A DNA stretch of 64,000 nucleotides from Phytophthora sp. 'mugwort' (taxonomy: Eukaryota; Oomycota; Peronosporomycetes; Peronosporales; Peronosporaceae). The notes under the pieces are model-generated. The model did not search any database. It saw only the letters and a program-made list of their open reading frames with translations, and was not told the origin of the DNA. Both the position numbers and the translations under genes were made by a program. The stretch is taken from contig JAUCEF010000018.1 of the NCBI GenBank assembly GCA_033558025.1, positions 4,340,001-4,404,000 of the forward strand. Reading direction: 5' to 3'. Below, in pieces: positions 1 to 10,293 of this stretch (positions within the stretch are counted from its first letter, which is position 1; every line of letters begins with the position of its first letter).

Positions 1-1190
1 AGCACGACCTCGGCCTCTTGGAAAGAGCCAAATTTGGGGGCATTACGGATGGGTAGCCCCACACAGGGCGAAGTCCCGGCCGGAGCTCTGACTTCTTTCG
101 CCGGCTCATGAGCTCCTTCAATGGGATGTTGTGCGGTGCCAGGAGCACGCACCGAGCGATGCTCACGTTCTGGAATAGAGGCTGCTTGGCCACCAGGTGA
201 CGCTTGTAAGCGCCCCGAGAAGAGCGCCCGCCAAGAAGCACGCGAGGCGGCTGGACCCATCTAGGCGTCGACTCCGTGGGACTCTTCAGGAAGGAAGTAC
301 CCGGGAGCTAAGGCTGTTTCCCACGGCAAGGAGACGAATACGTCTTCGCAGGTGACTGGGTCGCCGGGACACGCACTCCCTTTTGACGAATAGCCTGGTG
401 TTCCGACTGCTGCCCGTTGAGATCGTTAGGGATATCTCACGCCACTTGGACCTCTTCCTCCTTGTCGAAAGAAGAGCTAAAGTGGCCGTCCCAGTGTAAC
501 TGATGGTCCCCAACTCTTCACGGAGTGGAGACCGGGAACCAGCCCGTCTCTTATGGCTACTTCCGAGGCTGCTGCTGCCTTCGCAGCCTTGACCTGAGAA
601 CGAGGTTTATCTTCGTCCCCGTTGGCGAGCTACCACTCCCTGATGTTCAAGCGTCTTATGCTCATCGTCATCGTCGCCATGGTGGCTAGACAGCGGGGAT
701 AGGAGGCCCAAGTGAATCGGATCGGCTAGGTCGCCATCAGACCCCTTGATGAACTGATCCCGGAGGTCTTTGTCGCCCAAGGACATGAGAGACTTGTCCG
801 AGCCCCCCCCCCCCCCCCCCAGAGGAGGAACTCAGGATCCTCCGCAGGCGGCTCAAGCGCCTTGGGAATCGCCTTGGATGCCACCTTGATGGATTCCTTA
901 GAAGCAGAGTCTTTGCCAGACGGCTTATAGTTCTTAGCGTGCTGCTTGGAACCAACAGGCGTAGTAGGCGCTTTCGCGACGCTGCCAGATCGAGTCTTGG
1001 TCATGCTTGAGGCTGACGTGGAAGCCTAAAAGTAGAGAGCACGTGAAAACGTTCGGGGCTAAGACGGAAACGGGCCAGCTGCGGAAACTAACCGCAGCGA
1101 AGTTGATGTATTTCGATTTGGAGAGTGAAAGGCGGTGACTTCCTTTCACTCGTCTTGGATAATCGGTAAACCGAACCTAAGTGGGGGAGA
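1..1190 (-). mobile_element. Ty3/Gypsy-type gag relic and leader, left copy (truncated by window edge)
   Basis: Minus-strand remains of a retroelement gag region. The reading frame opens at 1004 with MTKTRSG and is lysine/serine rich, then breaks at a G-homopolymer (C run 803-820 on the plus strand). The same order of sequence (leader, MxKTRS start, G-homopolymer, then a segment coding for RRPSH/TQSPSK-type residues) occurs in opposite orientation at 61.6-62.8 kb, so the two are diverged copies of one family. Frameshifts and stops show that it is dead. The gag assignment rests on position behind an LTR and on low-complexity basic composition; no pol motif lies in this piece. Confidence 0.6.
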
Positions 1191-1500
1191 TGTCGACGTC
1201 ACTGATGGGTACCCCAGGTACCACACATATGGTACAAGACCTCATAGCTAGCCAATAACATAACATCAGCGATAATTTATAGGTGACTTACAGTTAGTAT
1301 GTAGAAGCATTAAGGACATCATCTATAAATACATTGTCTTATATCTACCTATTTTGGTAACAGTTCCGTTAGACCAGGGACTTATGAACTGCCGTTCACT
1401 GAGAGTTTGTATAGTCTCCAGAACTCACACTTCCTGTGCGCAAGGTGTTGTGTACCCCGTCACAGAGCTGCCGCTCACTTAGCATTTGTATACTCTAGGA
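1191..1500 (-). repeat. LTR relic of the left gag element
   Basis: AT-rich sequence directly upstream (minus strand) of the gag relic. It matches a solo copy at 34.67-34.93 kb and the reverse complement of about 61.01-61.56 kb. Shared words include the segment around the GGTACC/TGGTAC site near 1215-1235, a 'gtgacttaca' block and 'gaccagggactt'. Positions 1477-1530 look like a diverged tandem repeat of 1391-1450. At 1234 this copy carries the uninterrupted TTGTACC site that is split by a MITE in the 61-kb copy. Confidence 0.65.
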
Positions 1501-2104
1501 AACTCGCACTTTGTGTTGTGCCCGTCCCAGCTCCTGCGATGGGCACGTTTCGAAACCGAATCACAGGTGCCTAAATGGAATCCTTGGACGTCGCTCGATA
1601 TCGGGACCAATAGTTCGCTTACAGCCTTACACAAAAACAGGCTCCTCGCTGAACAGCTATTACTTGACACTACATCTATGAAATATATCCTATGTATTGT
1701 GTATAGTTACTGGGCTCATAACCTAGCAGAATAAAAAATTCGTAGAGGTTATCTTAGGTTATTGGGCTCATAACCTAGTAGCAAATTAGGATATCGCGTT
1801 GACGCGTAGTGATTAACAATCAATATAGTCAGAAGACTTGTTTTGGATCAGGTAAATCGAGAAATTTCTTCTTCTTCAATATGCAATGTGCCCTTGTCAC
1901 GAGGAGAATAATTTCATGTCGCTCGGAAACCCCTTTCTCAAGTCATACTTATCAGTATCTTCAGAATGGGTGATCCAGTTGTAGTTTTACCAGTGTCCAA
2001 CTGCCACTAGTAAGCATTAACCTCACTCACAATGATTTTCACTCGAGTCGTATTGACAGGGGGGAAACGTCGTACACGCACTCCATAAGACCAGGATTGC
2101 CATC
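1501..2104. other. Unassigned AT-rich sequence
   Basis: No supported gene. A 16-bp direct repeat (tgggctcataacctag) occurs at 1711-1726 and 1763-1778. Short open frames here have no recognisable protein content. Confidence 0.4.
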
Positions 2105-2300
2105 GTCTCCTTGCTATGCAGTTTCCTCGTGATTGATGAACTTACTCTTGCTGCCACAGCGAAGCGCAACTATACAGCACCGGTGCATTTCGTGCAAGTC
2201 AAACAATTGCATTTCCATCTTGTCATAAATCAGACTGAGGTGCTCTGCCTTGGCGCTTGTGTACAAAGTCGATGCGCAAAGGGCCAATAACGGTGATCCC
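2105..2300 (-). pseudogene. SET-domain relic 1 (E(z)-type)
   Basis: Minus-strand translation contains IYDKMEMQLFDLH followed by ALRCGSKSKFINHEE. It corresponds to the stretch of E(z)/EZH2 SET domains running from the Y-D-K-Y block through F-N-L-N to the N-K-x-R-F-x-N-H-S motif, the cofactor-binding site. Sequence upstream (AreaI/NEFVYEY block) and downstream (FDYxY block) is not present, so this is a short internal fragment. An in-frame stop follows at 2114. Confidence 0.7.
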
Positions 2301-2884
2301 GTGGATAACACCATGTCCACAATTTCGCTTGTATCGGATCACACTCATTATACCACAAATCGTACACCTGTAGCTGTGAGCTTGAGAGTCTGGTACGGCA
2401 GCATACACGTTTCTGGCCGCCAGTAGACACTTTTCGGCACTGGCAAACACAAAGTGACCCGACAAACACACAAAGCCTCGAAATGGCCATGGACAAACCT
2501 TTTTCCGGTCACAGGCAAAATCAGCGCATCATGTACAGGGAGGAGGCCAAACTTCGTAAAGAATGAAAAACCCGCTGTGCATAATAAACTGACCAAAAAG
2601 GTCAGATAAACATGCACATTGGTCAGATTAATGTGAACAATGGTCATTATTCCCGATTTCAACACCTGTGACTGCTATCCCGCTCCGGTCCAGATCGACC
2701 ACCCTTCACGATGTCCACCAATATCAGCGGGTCAAAGAAGTCTGAGGTTCACGGACTTTATCAAATATCGATGGGAAAACTTCTGCTACTCTGTCGTCTT
2801 TTCTTATATGCTGCGCTGATTTATGTGAATTGAAATGCATATTAATACTTCTAGTTTGTTAGTGCTTTCATCTAGTGTCACATT
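2301..2884. other. Unassigned intergenic sequence
   Basis: Several short minus-strand frames overlap here, but none has recognisable domains or oomycete gene structure. AT-rich toward 2800-2884, before the foldback element. Confidence 0.35.
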
Positions 2885-3200
2885 ACGTTGCCTGGCTATC
2901 TAGATGGTGTTCGGTTCAGTGACGGCGCGGTTGGAAGCGACTAGGAGCTGGCGTCGAGTCGAAGATTGGTTAAAAGTTAGTGTTGTTTGTGCTGCCAATT
3001 GATTTACAGTTTAGAACTGTAAAATAATAACAGATTATATTAATAATCTGTGAACAGTTCTAAACTGTAAATCAATTGGCAGCACAAACAACACTAACCT
3101 CTAATCAATCTTCGACTCGACGCCAGTTCCTGGTTGCTTCCAACCGCGCCATGACTGAACCGAACACCATCTAGATAGTAAAAAAAACGCCAGGCAACGT
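2885..3200. repeat. Foldback (inverted-repeat) element, about 316 bp
   Basis: The outer sequence acgttgcctggc at 2885-2896 is the exact reverse complement of 3189-3200. The match continues inward for about 140 bp per arm (for example the 'ttgatttacagtttagaactg' region near 3000 and its complement near 3060-3080) with few mismatches and an 8-10 bp A-rich insertion in the right arm. The centre is an AT-rich core with its own small palindrome (cagattat..ataatctg). No coding capacity, so a non-autonomous foldback or MITE-like element is the best call. Confidence 0.75.
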
Positions 3201-3941
3201 AAAGGAGAGCATGAAGCGTATCAACGATGCCTGACTCGAGATAGCGGATCGGCGACTGTGGCGCCTGCTCAAGGCTTTCGTGCTGGCTTTCGATAACGAC
3301 TGTTCCATCAAGTTGACAATTACAGTAACGCCCATCTGACGCACTCCATCGGGACGCAGCTTCTCACCCGGTCCAGCCTGGCGCTCACCCACAGCCCTAG
3401 CTTCTTCAGCTCGCTGTACGCTGTGTACGCTTGGGAAAGTCGAGCTCGCTCTTCATCAAGACTACCACCCACCACCCACCAGCTACAGCTCGAACTTCAA
3501 CATCTCGTCGTCGGCCACGTTACCGATCCGTAGCCCGTTCTATTTCAGCACCTACTCATCGCCTTTTTGTTTCCGCCATCAGTTTCAGTTAGCCTTGCGC
3601 TGGACTTGTAGCGAAGGATCGGGTGCGGTCGTTGGAAATGCTCGTCGTATCGTCGTATACTTACGTTAAGCAGCGGCCGAATCTTGACGTAATTGATCTG
3701 GATCAGTGACAAATCTGGAACGAAACGCTTCCGATTTAGCTGCACGTGTGCTGCACAACCTTAAATTGCTTCGCGACGTCCTTCTCGTCAGTGGAGCGGT
3801 AGACACCACATGAAACGACCACACCAAGGAAATAAACAGATTAGTTCGATCTCAGCATGTCCGCAGATATAAATAATACTAAGTATTCACGATTTATTCA
3901 GCTTTCCGAGAAAAATGTCATATCCGCAGCTTTCTAATTCA
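3201..3941. other. Gene-free stretch downstream of the WD40 gene
   Basis: Contains the presumed 3' untranslated region of the minus-strand WD40 gene near 3880-3941. Short open frames at 3171-3392 and 3545-3745 show no recognisable domain. Confidence 0.35.
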
Positions 3942-6108
3942 TTATTTCCTTCTCGTCGTCCATTCCTTGCGTTGGCCCATTACCCCGATAACCTGGACTC
4001 TCATATTCTCACCGCCACATAGTACTGCGTGCTGATTCGGATGAGCAGCCACGGCAGTAATAATGTTGTTCATTGGGATTCGGAACCGATCAAGCCGCTC
4101 GACTGCTGCTAGTCCCGAATTACCAGTCTTTGCTCTGTCAAAGTCAGAAGCATCGGCCTTCTTGGCGGGAAGAGCACACGCCTCAGCACGCCGTAGCTGG
4201 TGCAAATCGATAACATTCAAACTGGTAGCATCATGGATCCCCGTGCACATAATGGACTTGTCAAACAAGAACGTGCCCGCGCAACGGTGGCAAGAAAGCC
4301 ACGAGTTGCGGAGGGACCGAGGTAAGAAATCTCGCTGGTACTCGCTTTCTGACTCCATCGAGAGCACAGATGGAGACGGATCTGACTTCGGTTTCTCTCT
4401 TGGCATCAACCCTGTTCGGATCGGAGCACCACCATACAAATTCGTAAGTATGACTCGGACAACCTCACCCGCTCGCCAGCTTCTCTCATTAATACGTACC
4501 TCGGGTGAACGTGTGTAGCTTCATAACAGAGCCACACAGATAATCGATGACCACTACCCAATCGTTACGCAACTGGCACAGCACTTGTGTTGCGGACTGC
4601 GGCACTAGGCGCATGGACATAATACCCGGGGATCCGTACCGGTTTGAGAGGACGACAGACTCTATCAAAGCCGGTGATAAGTATGCTGCTCGAGACATAT
4701 CAAAGGAGATGAATGTTAGCTGATAAGAGCCGTTGGTCACATTCATGGTAAGGCTTTCGCTCACGTTTGATCGCCTCCATAATGTTAAATGATGCCTTCC
4801 GCTGCGGTACAGGCTTGGAGCCAAACGCTGGAACAACTTTGTGCTGAATGTCGTACGTCTGTAAGGAAGAATCAAAGCAACAAAATTGTGATCAGATACA
4901 TATGTGGTGTAGGTATACGGGAAGAGAATGGGCACCATAAGCATTCCAGCCTCATTGCCACAGACGAGAAACTGTTTGTCCGGAGACAGCAACAATGCGT
5001 TAATCGGTAGAGATCCTGCAAGAAAGCCCCACACTGGACGCACGGGGAACCGTGGATCCCACATACGAATAGCTCCATCCATAGCGCCAGCAATGATGTT
5101 GATTACTTTCGGCTTCATCGCCTTCAGTTGTCGTGACTTCGGCAGCGTCGACGTCATCGCAGGTAGGTACACTAGATCATTGTACCCGCTAGAAGGCTGA
5201 TTGGAGCTCTTCAATACTTTGTGCGGCTTACTCGGAAACTTGCGCAAGTCGAAAACGTGAATTTCATTGCGGTTCGTGAACGAGCACGCGATCTCGTCCT
5301 ATGAAATAGACGAGCCGGTCAAAAACGCTTAACATAACACCCACTAGTCCATGCTAGAGCACCTCCTTACCTCATTCAATGGATTCCAGCGGATGCACTT
5401 GACCTCAAATGGAGTAAATATCGTGTGGATCTGCATTTTACTATCAGCAAAACAAACATCAATAAAACAGAGTTGGAAACGTACCGGATGCAGGATCTCG
5501 CCCTTCATTGTTTGCTCTTCTTCTTCCCCTTCCTTCACGGCGTTCTGACTGTTGTGCATCTTCTGTCCGAGGTTCAAACTGCGGTGGAACACGTCGTCGA
5601 AGTCGTAGAGCGCGACGATCCCATTGGACGCACCAGCCGCCAGCAGGACCCCTTGGGAATCGAACTCGAGACAACTGGCATAGAAGGCCCCAACGCTCAT
5701 GGCACCCGCCTGTCGTTCCCAATGCGGAGACAACTGCAGTTCTAACGGCAGTCGTTGGAAGTGCGTGAGCGCCCAGCGCACCAACTGCTGCTTTAGTTTG
5801 CGTCGCTGACCCTGTCCTCCTCCAATAAACTGGCAGGTTGAGGAGCTGCCCACGAGCTCGCGACGCTGCAGGATACCCGTCAGGTCCTCTCGGACCTCTC
5901 GCCGCGCCGTCGCATTGCGCTTTCCATTTAATGGCTCGGGCTCGTCTTGGTGTTCGATCGGTTCCTCGAGGTCGTTGAGCTGCTGGGTGTTAGCAGCGGA
6001 GACGGAGGCGCTGACGTCATCCTGGTCACTGTCGACGGACTCGATGCTGATACGGCGCGCCTGTTTCCGCTGGAAGAAGGCAGTGATCGGCGCCTGCCCG
6101 CGCTTCAT
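3942..6108 (-). CDS. WD40-repeat protein with N-terminal PCNA-interacting (PIP) box
   Basis: The start ATG is at 6108. Exons on the minus strand: 6108-5371, 5298-4500, 4411-3942; introns 5370-5299 and 4499-4412 have GT..AG ends and keep frame. This gives about 668 residues. Two further stop-free GT..AG segments of 54 bp (5484-5431) and 60 bp (4918-4859) could also be introns, leaving about 630. Residues 5-12 read QAPITAFF, a full PIP-box match (Q-x-x-I-x-x-F-F) in the usual extreme N-terminal position, followed by basic residues. A basic/acidic linker precedes WD40 blades, including AAGASNGIVALYDF, IRWNP, EIHVFDLRK and GAMDGAIRMWDPR. The last two carry the WDxR/xDxR signature typical of DDB1-binding CUL4 receptors. 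A role as a PCNA-linked replication or repair adaptor is inference. An initiator-like sequence (ttcccaaattt, minus strand) lies near 6150-6162. Orthology to a named human WDR protein is not clear. Confidence 0.8.
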
Positions 6109-7800
6109 GGATTTCGTAGTGAAGTTGGTTTTGGTTTTGTTGGCGCCAAATTTGGGAACATTTAACTGATGATAGATAGTTATCTAACATCATGTATACC
6201 TTTCCGGAGTGATTATCATGTTAGAGAGCGACACGTTTGCATCGAATGCAACACACCGTAAATGGAAGCCAGTTACATCTCCTACCTGGTTCGCCCTCCC
6301 ATCATGGTCGTTGCGAACGCTCGACCTTGTGGTGGAAGTCCCCAAGGTATTGTGTGGACACAGGATAAGGAAACTCATATCGGATTTCAAAAGACAAAGT
6401 GTACGTGCATTGACCGTTAGTGGTAAGCGCCCCGCCGTCGCGTATTTGCACATGCATTTAGCGCAGTGTGCTACATGTGTGTAGTTCAATCGTAACAAAT
6501 ATGAGGTCCTCGCAAAATTATTCTTCAGCACTCGCTTTTGACATATATGCATTGTAACCGGTTTTAATTGTTACACGCCGCCGCGCAACGTTGAAGATCT
6601 GCACCAAAGTACCAACACAGCGCCGTCGCCGCCGCCGCTGGTATTAATAGCAGGCACAATTCTGTTGTAGGTTGCTGCGCCTTCACGCACCGCCCAGCGC
6701 CTGATTGGCACCAGCGAGTTCCCTGTGGCCGCGGTATCGCATGGTAGAGCGTGTGACCTTTCGCTAGTGGCCGGGCGATCCGGCTACATGTTCCAAGCAA
6801 AACTGCCGCGCTGACTCGGGCGAGTTCAGCGCTGACTGCTACGGTTGTTGTCAATGCTGTTGCCAGTGCGAGCGCCGAGTCCTGCCGCGGCCAAGAACGT
6901 TGCCGTCGCCATCCTGGAGGCCTGAGTTAGGCTATCGCAATGCGATTCGCATTGACGCCCGGGATGGTCACTGACTGCCAGTCAAACGCATGAGGTCCTC
7001 GTGATGAGGGAAGCACGCCCTGAGTGTCAGCTGCGCCTAGGCGTCAAAGATGAGCGTTGAATCCATCTATGACAGCCACCCGTTTGGAGCTGCCGCCATT
7101 GAAGAACTGGTTTGTTATGTCATCGCCAAGAAGCGGCGGCGGTCGTCCTCGTGGAACGGCAACTGCATTTTAGCCCTGTTGCAAATTGCAACAGGGCTAA
7201 ATGCAGTTGGCAAGCCATTGACCGTCAATTTGACGTGGGAACGTGACGAGACGTGAGCCGCGCTTTAATAGCATGGCATTTCCGTCAACCTTCGACTCGC
7301 GCGGCCTGAGTTTTTCCGGCATTTTCCTGATTTGGGGAATTTTTTACGCAGCCGCCACGGTTCCACTTTCAAGATCATAGTGAAATCCAGTCATGCACCC
7401 GTCCTTTTTGACGGGAGGCGTATCGAACAGGCACAGTAGCACCTCGCGCCTAAAAGTGCGGGTATCCATCTCCAAAATGGAGTTTAAAACAAATGTATAA
7501 TATTCTCACATGCTGTTTGTAAGTCGGCGTCAAAATCCCCGCACTTTACTCCGCCTCTACATGCCAGCTAATCTTTCACCTGTCGTACGTCATGCCATAT
7601 TCCAGACTACAGGCTGTCAGACGCCCCTCCAGCACCCTTCCTTCGCTTGCACGCACAAGCGAAAACGCTGCGCCGAAGCCGCGACGAAAGCAAGTGAACG
7701 CCGCCAGAAACCGGGTGAATAAGATCCGCCCTTCAGTCCGCCCGTGCTACGCTATCGCCTCGCCGGTGTCCACTCTGCAGCTGTCATCGATTATCGCTCC
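6109..7800. other. Divergent intergenic region between WD40 gene and 7801 gene
   Basis: About 1.7 kb with no gene I can support. It should carry the promoters of the two flanking divergent genes. Short open frames (for example 6209-6484 and 6564-6854) lack recognisable content. A near-perfect hairpin lies at 7159-7210. Confidence 0.4.
7159..7210. repeat. Hairpin with 25-bp arms
   Basis: The arm caactgcatttt-agccctgttgcaa is followed after a single A by its reverse complement; one extra T in the left arm is the only flaw. It lies about 590 bp upstream of the 7801 start codon. It may be a short MITE scar or a structural element. Confidence 0.7.
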
Positions 7801-9963
7801 ATGCTCATGACCGAGACGTATACTCCGGCGGGCACCTCCGCCTCCTCCAACGCTACCGTGGACCCGGACGCCGAGGCCTTCAATGAGCGTCTACGGCTCA
7901 AGATCCAGCCCAGTCCGCCCAAGTTTCCGTACCGAGACGACCCGTTCGAGCTCACCGTATACCTTGTGGACCCGGCTGATCACCTCAAGTCGGGTGTGAC
8001 CGTGCCGCTCAATGTGGAGCTCTACGCGGCCGAGAAGATGATGCCCGTGGAGAAGAACATCTTACACATCGACCCTAGCACCAAGCCCGTCATGAACGGC
8101 GATGGTATCTGCAAGCTGCGCATGAGCATCAGCGAGTGTTCTATGGCGCTGGGCAATCGCAAGTTTGTCATCCACATCTCGGCCGCCACCACCAAGGAGA
8201 ACCTCAACCTGAATGTCACGCCCGCAGTCACCTCTGAAATGACGGTCATTCAGCACCGCCTGCTTATTCAGGAAAAGCTGCCCGAGCTCTGGTACAAGGA
8301 CGAGGGTGGCCGCGACAAATGCATGACGCTACCGATCTTCCTCGTCAACGCCAAGAACGAGCGCGTGGGCAACCGTCCCGTGCCGTTACGCGTCACGCTG
8401 CTTTATGAAAATGAGCATCCGGTACTCAAGCAGGACATCCTCAAGATGTCCCCGGACTGCCAGCGAACCATCGACTCGACGGGTAAGGCCGTGCTCAAGC
8501 TGCGTATTGAGGATGTGTCCAAGAACCACCAGGGTCAGGCCTTTCGTCTCAAGGTGGAGGCCGATACAGCACAGTCTCCACTCAACTTCGATGTGGCCTA
8601 TGACTTGAGTTCGTCCATCTCAGTGCGCTCAAAGCGCAACAAGCGTCGTCCGGGCAAGAACGCGCCGGCCCAGATTACACACCATATTATCGCTGGAACA
8701 TCGACGCCAATGTCTACGACGTCTTCCCCTGCTTCCAACGCCGAGCAAGAAATGATGCTGGCTGGTGCTTTCGGCACCGCCGCATTTACAGCAGATGATC
8801 GTCGCAAGAGGATGCGCACTGGAGGCAGCGCTTCGCCTGGAACTCCGCGTGTCGGTGGTAGTCCGCAGTCGGCCAATTCGCTGACTGGTGCCATGGAAAG
8901 CATTCTTACTTGGACTGGTGGTGTCGTGAATGGACTTCACCAACTGGAGTGGCAGACGGTGGGCTATGAAAGCAAGAGTGACGGCACGGCCGACCCGGAG
9001 CGACCCATTTATCGGTGCCCGGCATGCTGGCGCTACAAGGATGTCATGACGTACGAAACGGCCCAGCATGACACGAAATGTCTGATTGCCAACCTTCTGC
9101 TCACATATGCGACAGATACAATGGGCCACCTCGACTTCGTACTCAAAGGAATTGAGAGGTTTCCAGCGATGATCGCTAGCGCTCAGGCTGCCGCACAGAA
9201 AGCAGCCGTGAAACCCATGGGACAAATGCAGAACCAGAACGCTGGCGCGCCATCACTCGTGAGCCCACAGAATGCCGGTATGATGGGCGTAAATCCACTG
9301 GCAGACGATCCTTCCTCTAACCAGCAAATGATGAGCTCGGCCATGATGATGAACTCCAGCATGGGGACTACGGCCACCGCAAATCAGTTCTCCATGAGCC
9401 ACAGTTCGTCTGCAATGGCAACAGCGACGTCAGGCGCGATGAGTGGCCTCACTGGAATGGAGGGTCCTCCTGGACTGTTTCGTAACAACTCAGGTGGTCT
9501 GACAGAGTTCATGCGTTCTCTAGATGACCAAGACTCGAACGATCCGATGTTTTACCAGAACCTTTCGGGCAGTGGGAACAACAGCAACAGCGGCGGTGGC
9601 AACAACCAGATCGCTGATGCGATTGAATTGCAAGTGTTCTACGTGGTGGCACGAATGGTCACGCTAAATGCCAGCAACGCTATTGGCTTTCCGGCATTTG
9701 ACGTCGGTATGAACCTGTTGGGCTTCTACCAAGAAGCACGTGATAATGCAACAACCGAGGTGGTGTTTGTACCTGTGAGCGACATTCCTGCCATCTCTCA
9801 AGGCGAAATCCTGGAGACGCAGCGGTTGCTACAGGCTGAAATGAAGGGCAACAGCTCTGCAGTGCACACGCTGGCGCGCTGTAACAATGATTTGGTAAAG
9901 CTGAAGGAAGACGTCATCCTCTTCCACTGGAACGCAAAGGACCGGATCACTCCGAAGTGGTAA
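7801..9963 (+). CDS. Unknown nuclear-type protein with duplicated beta-rich domain
   Basis: A single open frame of 720 residues with no intron. ATG codons at 7801 and 7807 are the first in frame; upstream codons give no better start. I do not recognise the family. Residues about 42-128 and 163-255 are diverged copies of one another: both have an aromatic-charged entry (PYRDD / WYKDE), a P-L-x-V-x-L strand, a D-G or D-S-T-G turn followed by K-L-R, and F-x-x-x-x-x-A at the end. The composition suggests an Ig-like beta fold. A basic cluster RSKRNKRRPGK near 276-286 looks like a nuclear signal. A Cys pair in RCPACWRYKD with later H/C residues (HDTKC) could form a small metal site. A Met/Ser/Asn-rich linker follows, then a folded C-terminal part ending WNAKDRITPKW. 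A transcription or chromatin role is only a guess. It converges with the PDZ gene downstream. Confidence 0.85.
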   Translation: MLMTETYTPAGTSASSNATVDPDAEAFNERLRLKIQPSPPKFPYRDDPFELTVYLVDPADHLKSGVTVPLNVELYAAEKMMPVEKNILHIDPSTKPVMNGDGICKLRMSISECSMALGNRKFVIHISAATTKENLNLNVTPAVTSEMTVIQHRLLIQEKLPELWYKDEGGRDKCMTLPIFLVNAKNERVGNRPVPLRVTLLYENEHPVLKQDILKMSPDCQRTIDSTGKAVLKLRIEDVSKNHQGQAFRLKVEADTAQSPLNFDVAYDLSSSISVRSKRNKRRPGKNAPAQITHHIIAGTSTPMSTTSSPASNAEQEMMLAGAFGTAAFTADDRRKRMRTGGSASPGTPRVGGSPQSANSLTGAMESILTWTGGVVNGLHQLEWQTVGYESKSDGTADPERPIYRCPACWRYKDVMTYETAQHDTKCLIANLLLTYATDTMGHLDFVLKGIERFPAMIASAQAAAQKAAVKPMGQMQNQNAGAPSLVSPQNAGMMGVNPLADDPSSNQQMMSSAMMMNSSMGTTATANQFSMSHSSSAMATATSGAMSGLTGMEGPPGLFRNNSGGLTEFMRSLDDQDSNDPMFYQNLSGSGNNSNSGGGNNQIADAIELQVFYVVARMVTLNASNAIGFPAFDVGMNLLGFYQEARDNATTEVVFVPVSDIPAISQGEILETQRLLQAEMKGNSSAVHTLARCNNDLVKLKEDVILFHWNAKDRITPKW

Positions 9964-10293
9964 AAGGTGCGCTGTCTAATGGTTTTAAATGAGCACCAAG
10001 TGACCATGGATGGACGCAATTACAACATGTCGGGAGATGTTGACTGACACTCGGCAAATTATATGAATCTTCCCCAGAGAAGCAAGAGACACAGCACGGT
10101 TCTTGGAAACGACAACGTGTGCATGGTTACACATAAACGTCATGTTTGTATAAAAGCAATCTCGTGCGCAAGGATGAACGTCAAAATGAAACGCAGGTGG
10201 GGAAGGAGAGAAGAGAGCGTCCGAAGGAATAGTATAAAGACAAGCAATATAAATGCTATGGAATAACACGCGGAGCCATCCCTGTTTCGTCAG
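9964..10293. other. Convergent 3' region
   Basis: 330 bp between two genes whose 3' ends face each other. It presumably holds both 3' untranslated regions. No gene seen. Confidence 0.5.

Noticed and set aside
6564..6854. 96-codon minus-strand frame with a signal-peptide-like start
   Set aside because: No initiator, intron or domain support; located in a divergent promoter region.
7744..7800. Upstream extension of the 7801 gene from a non-ATG codon
   Set aside because: The extension lacks an ATG and reads through leader-like sequence; ATG 7801 or 7807 is preferred.
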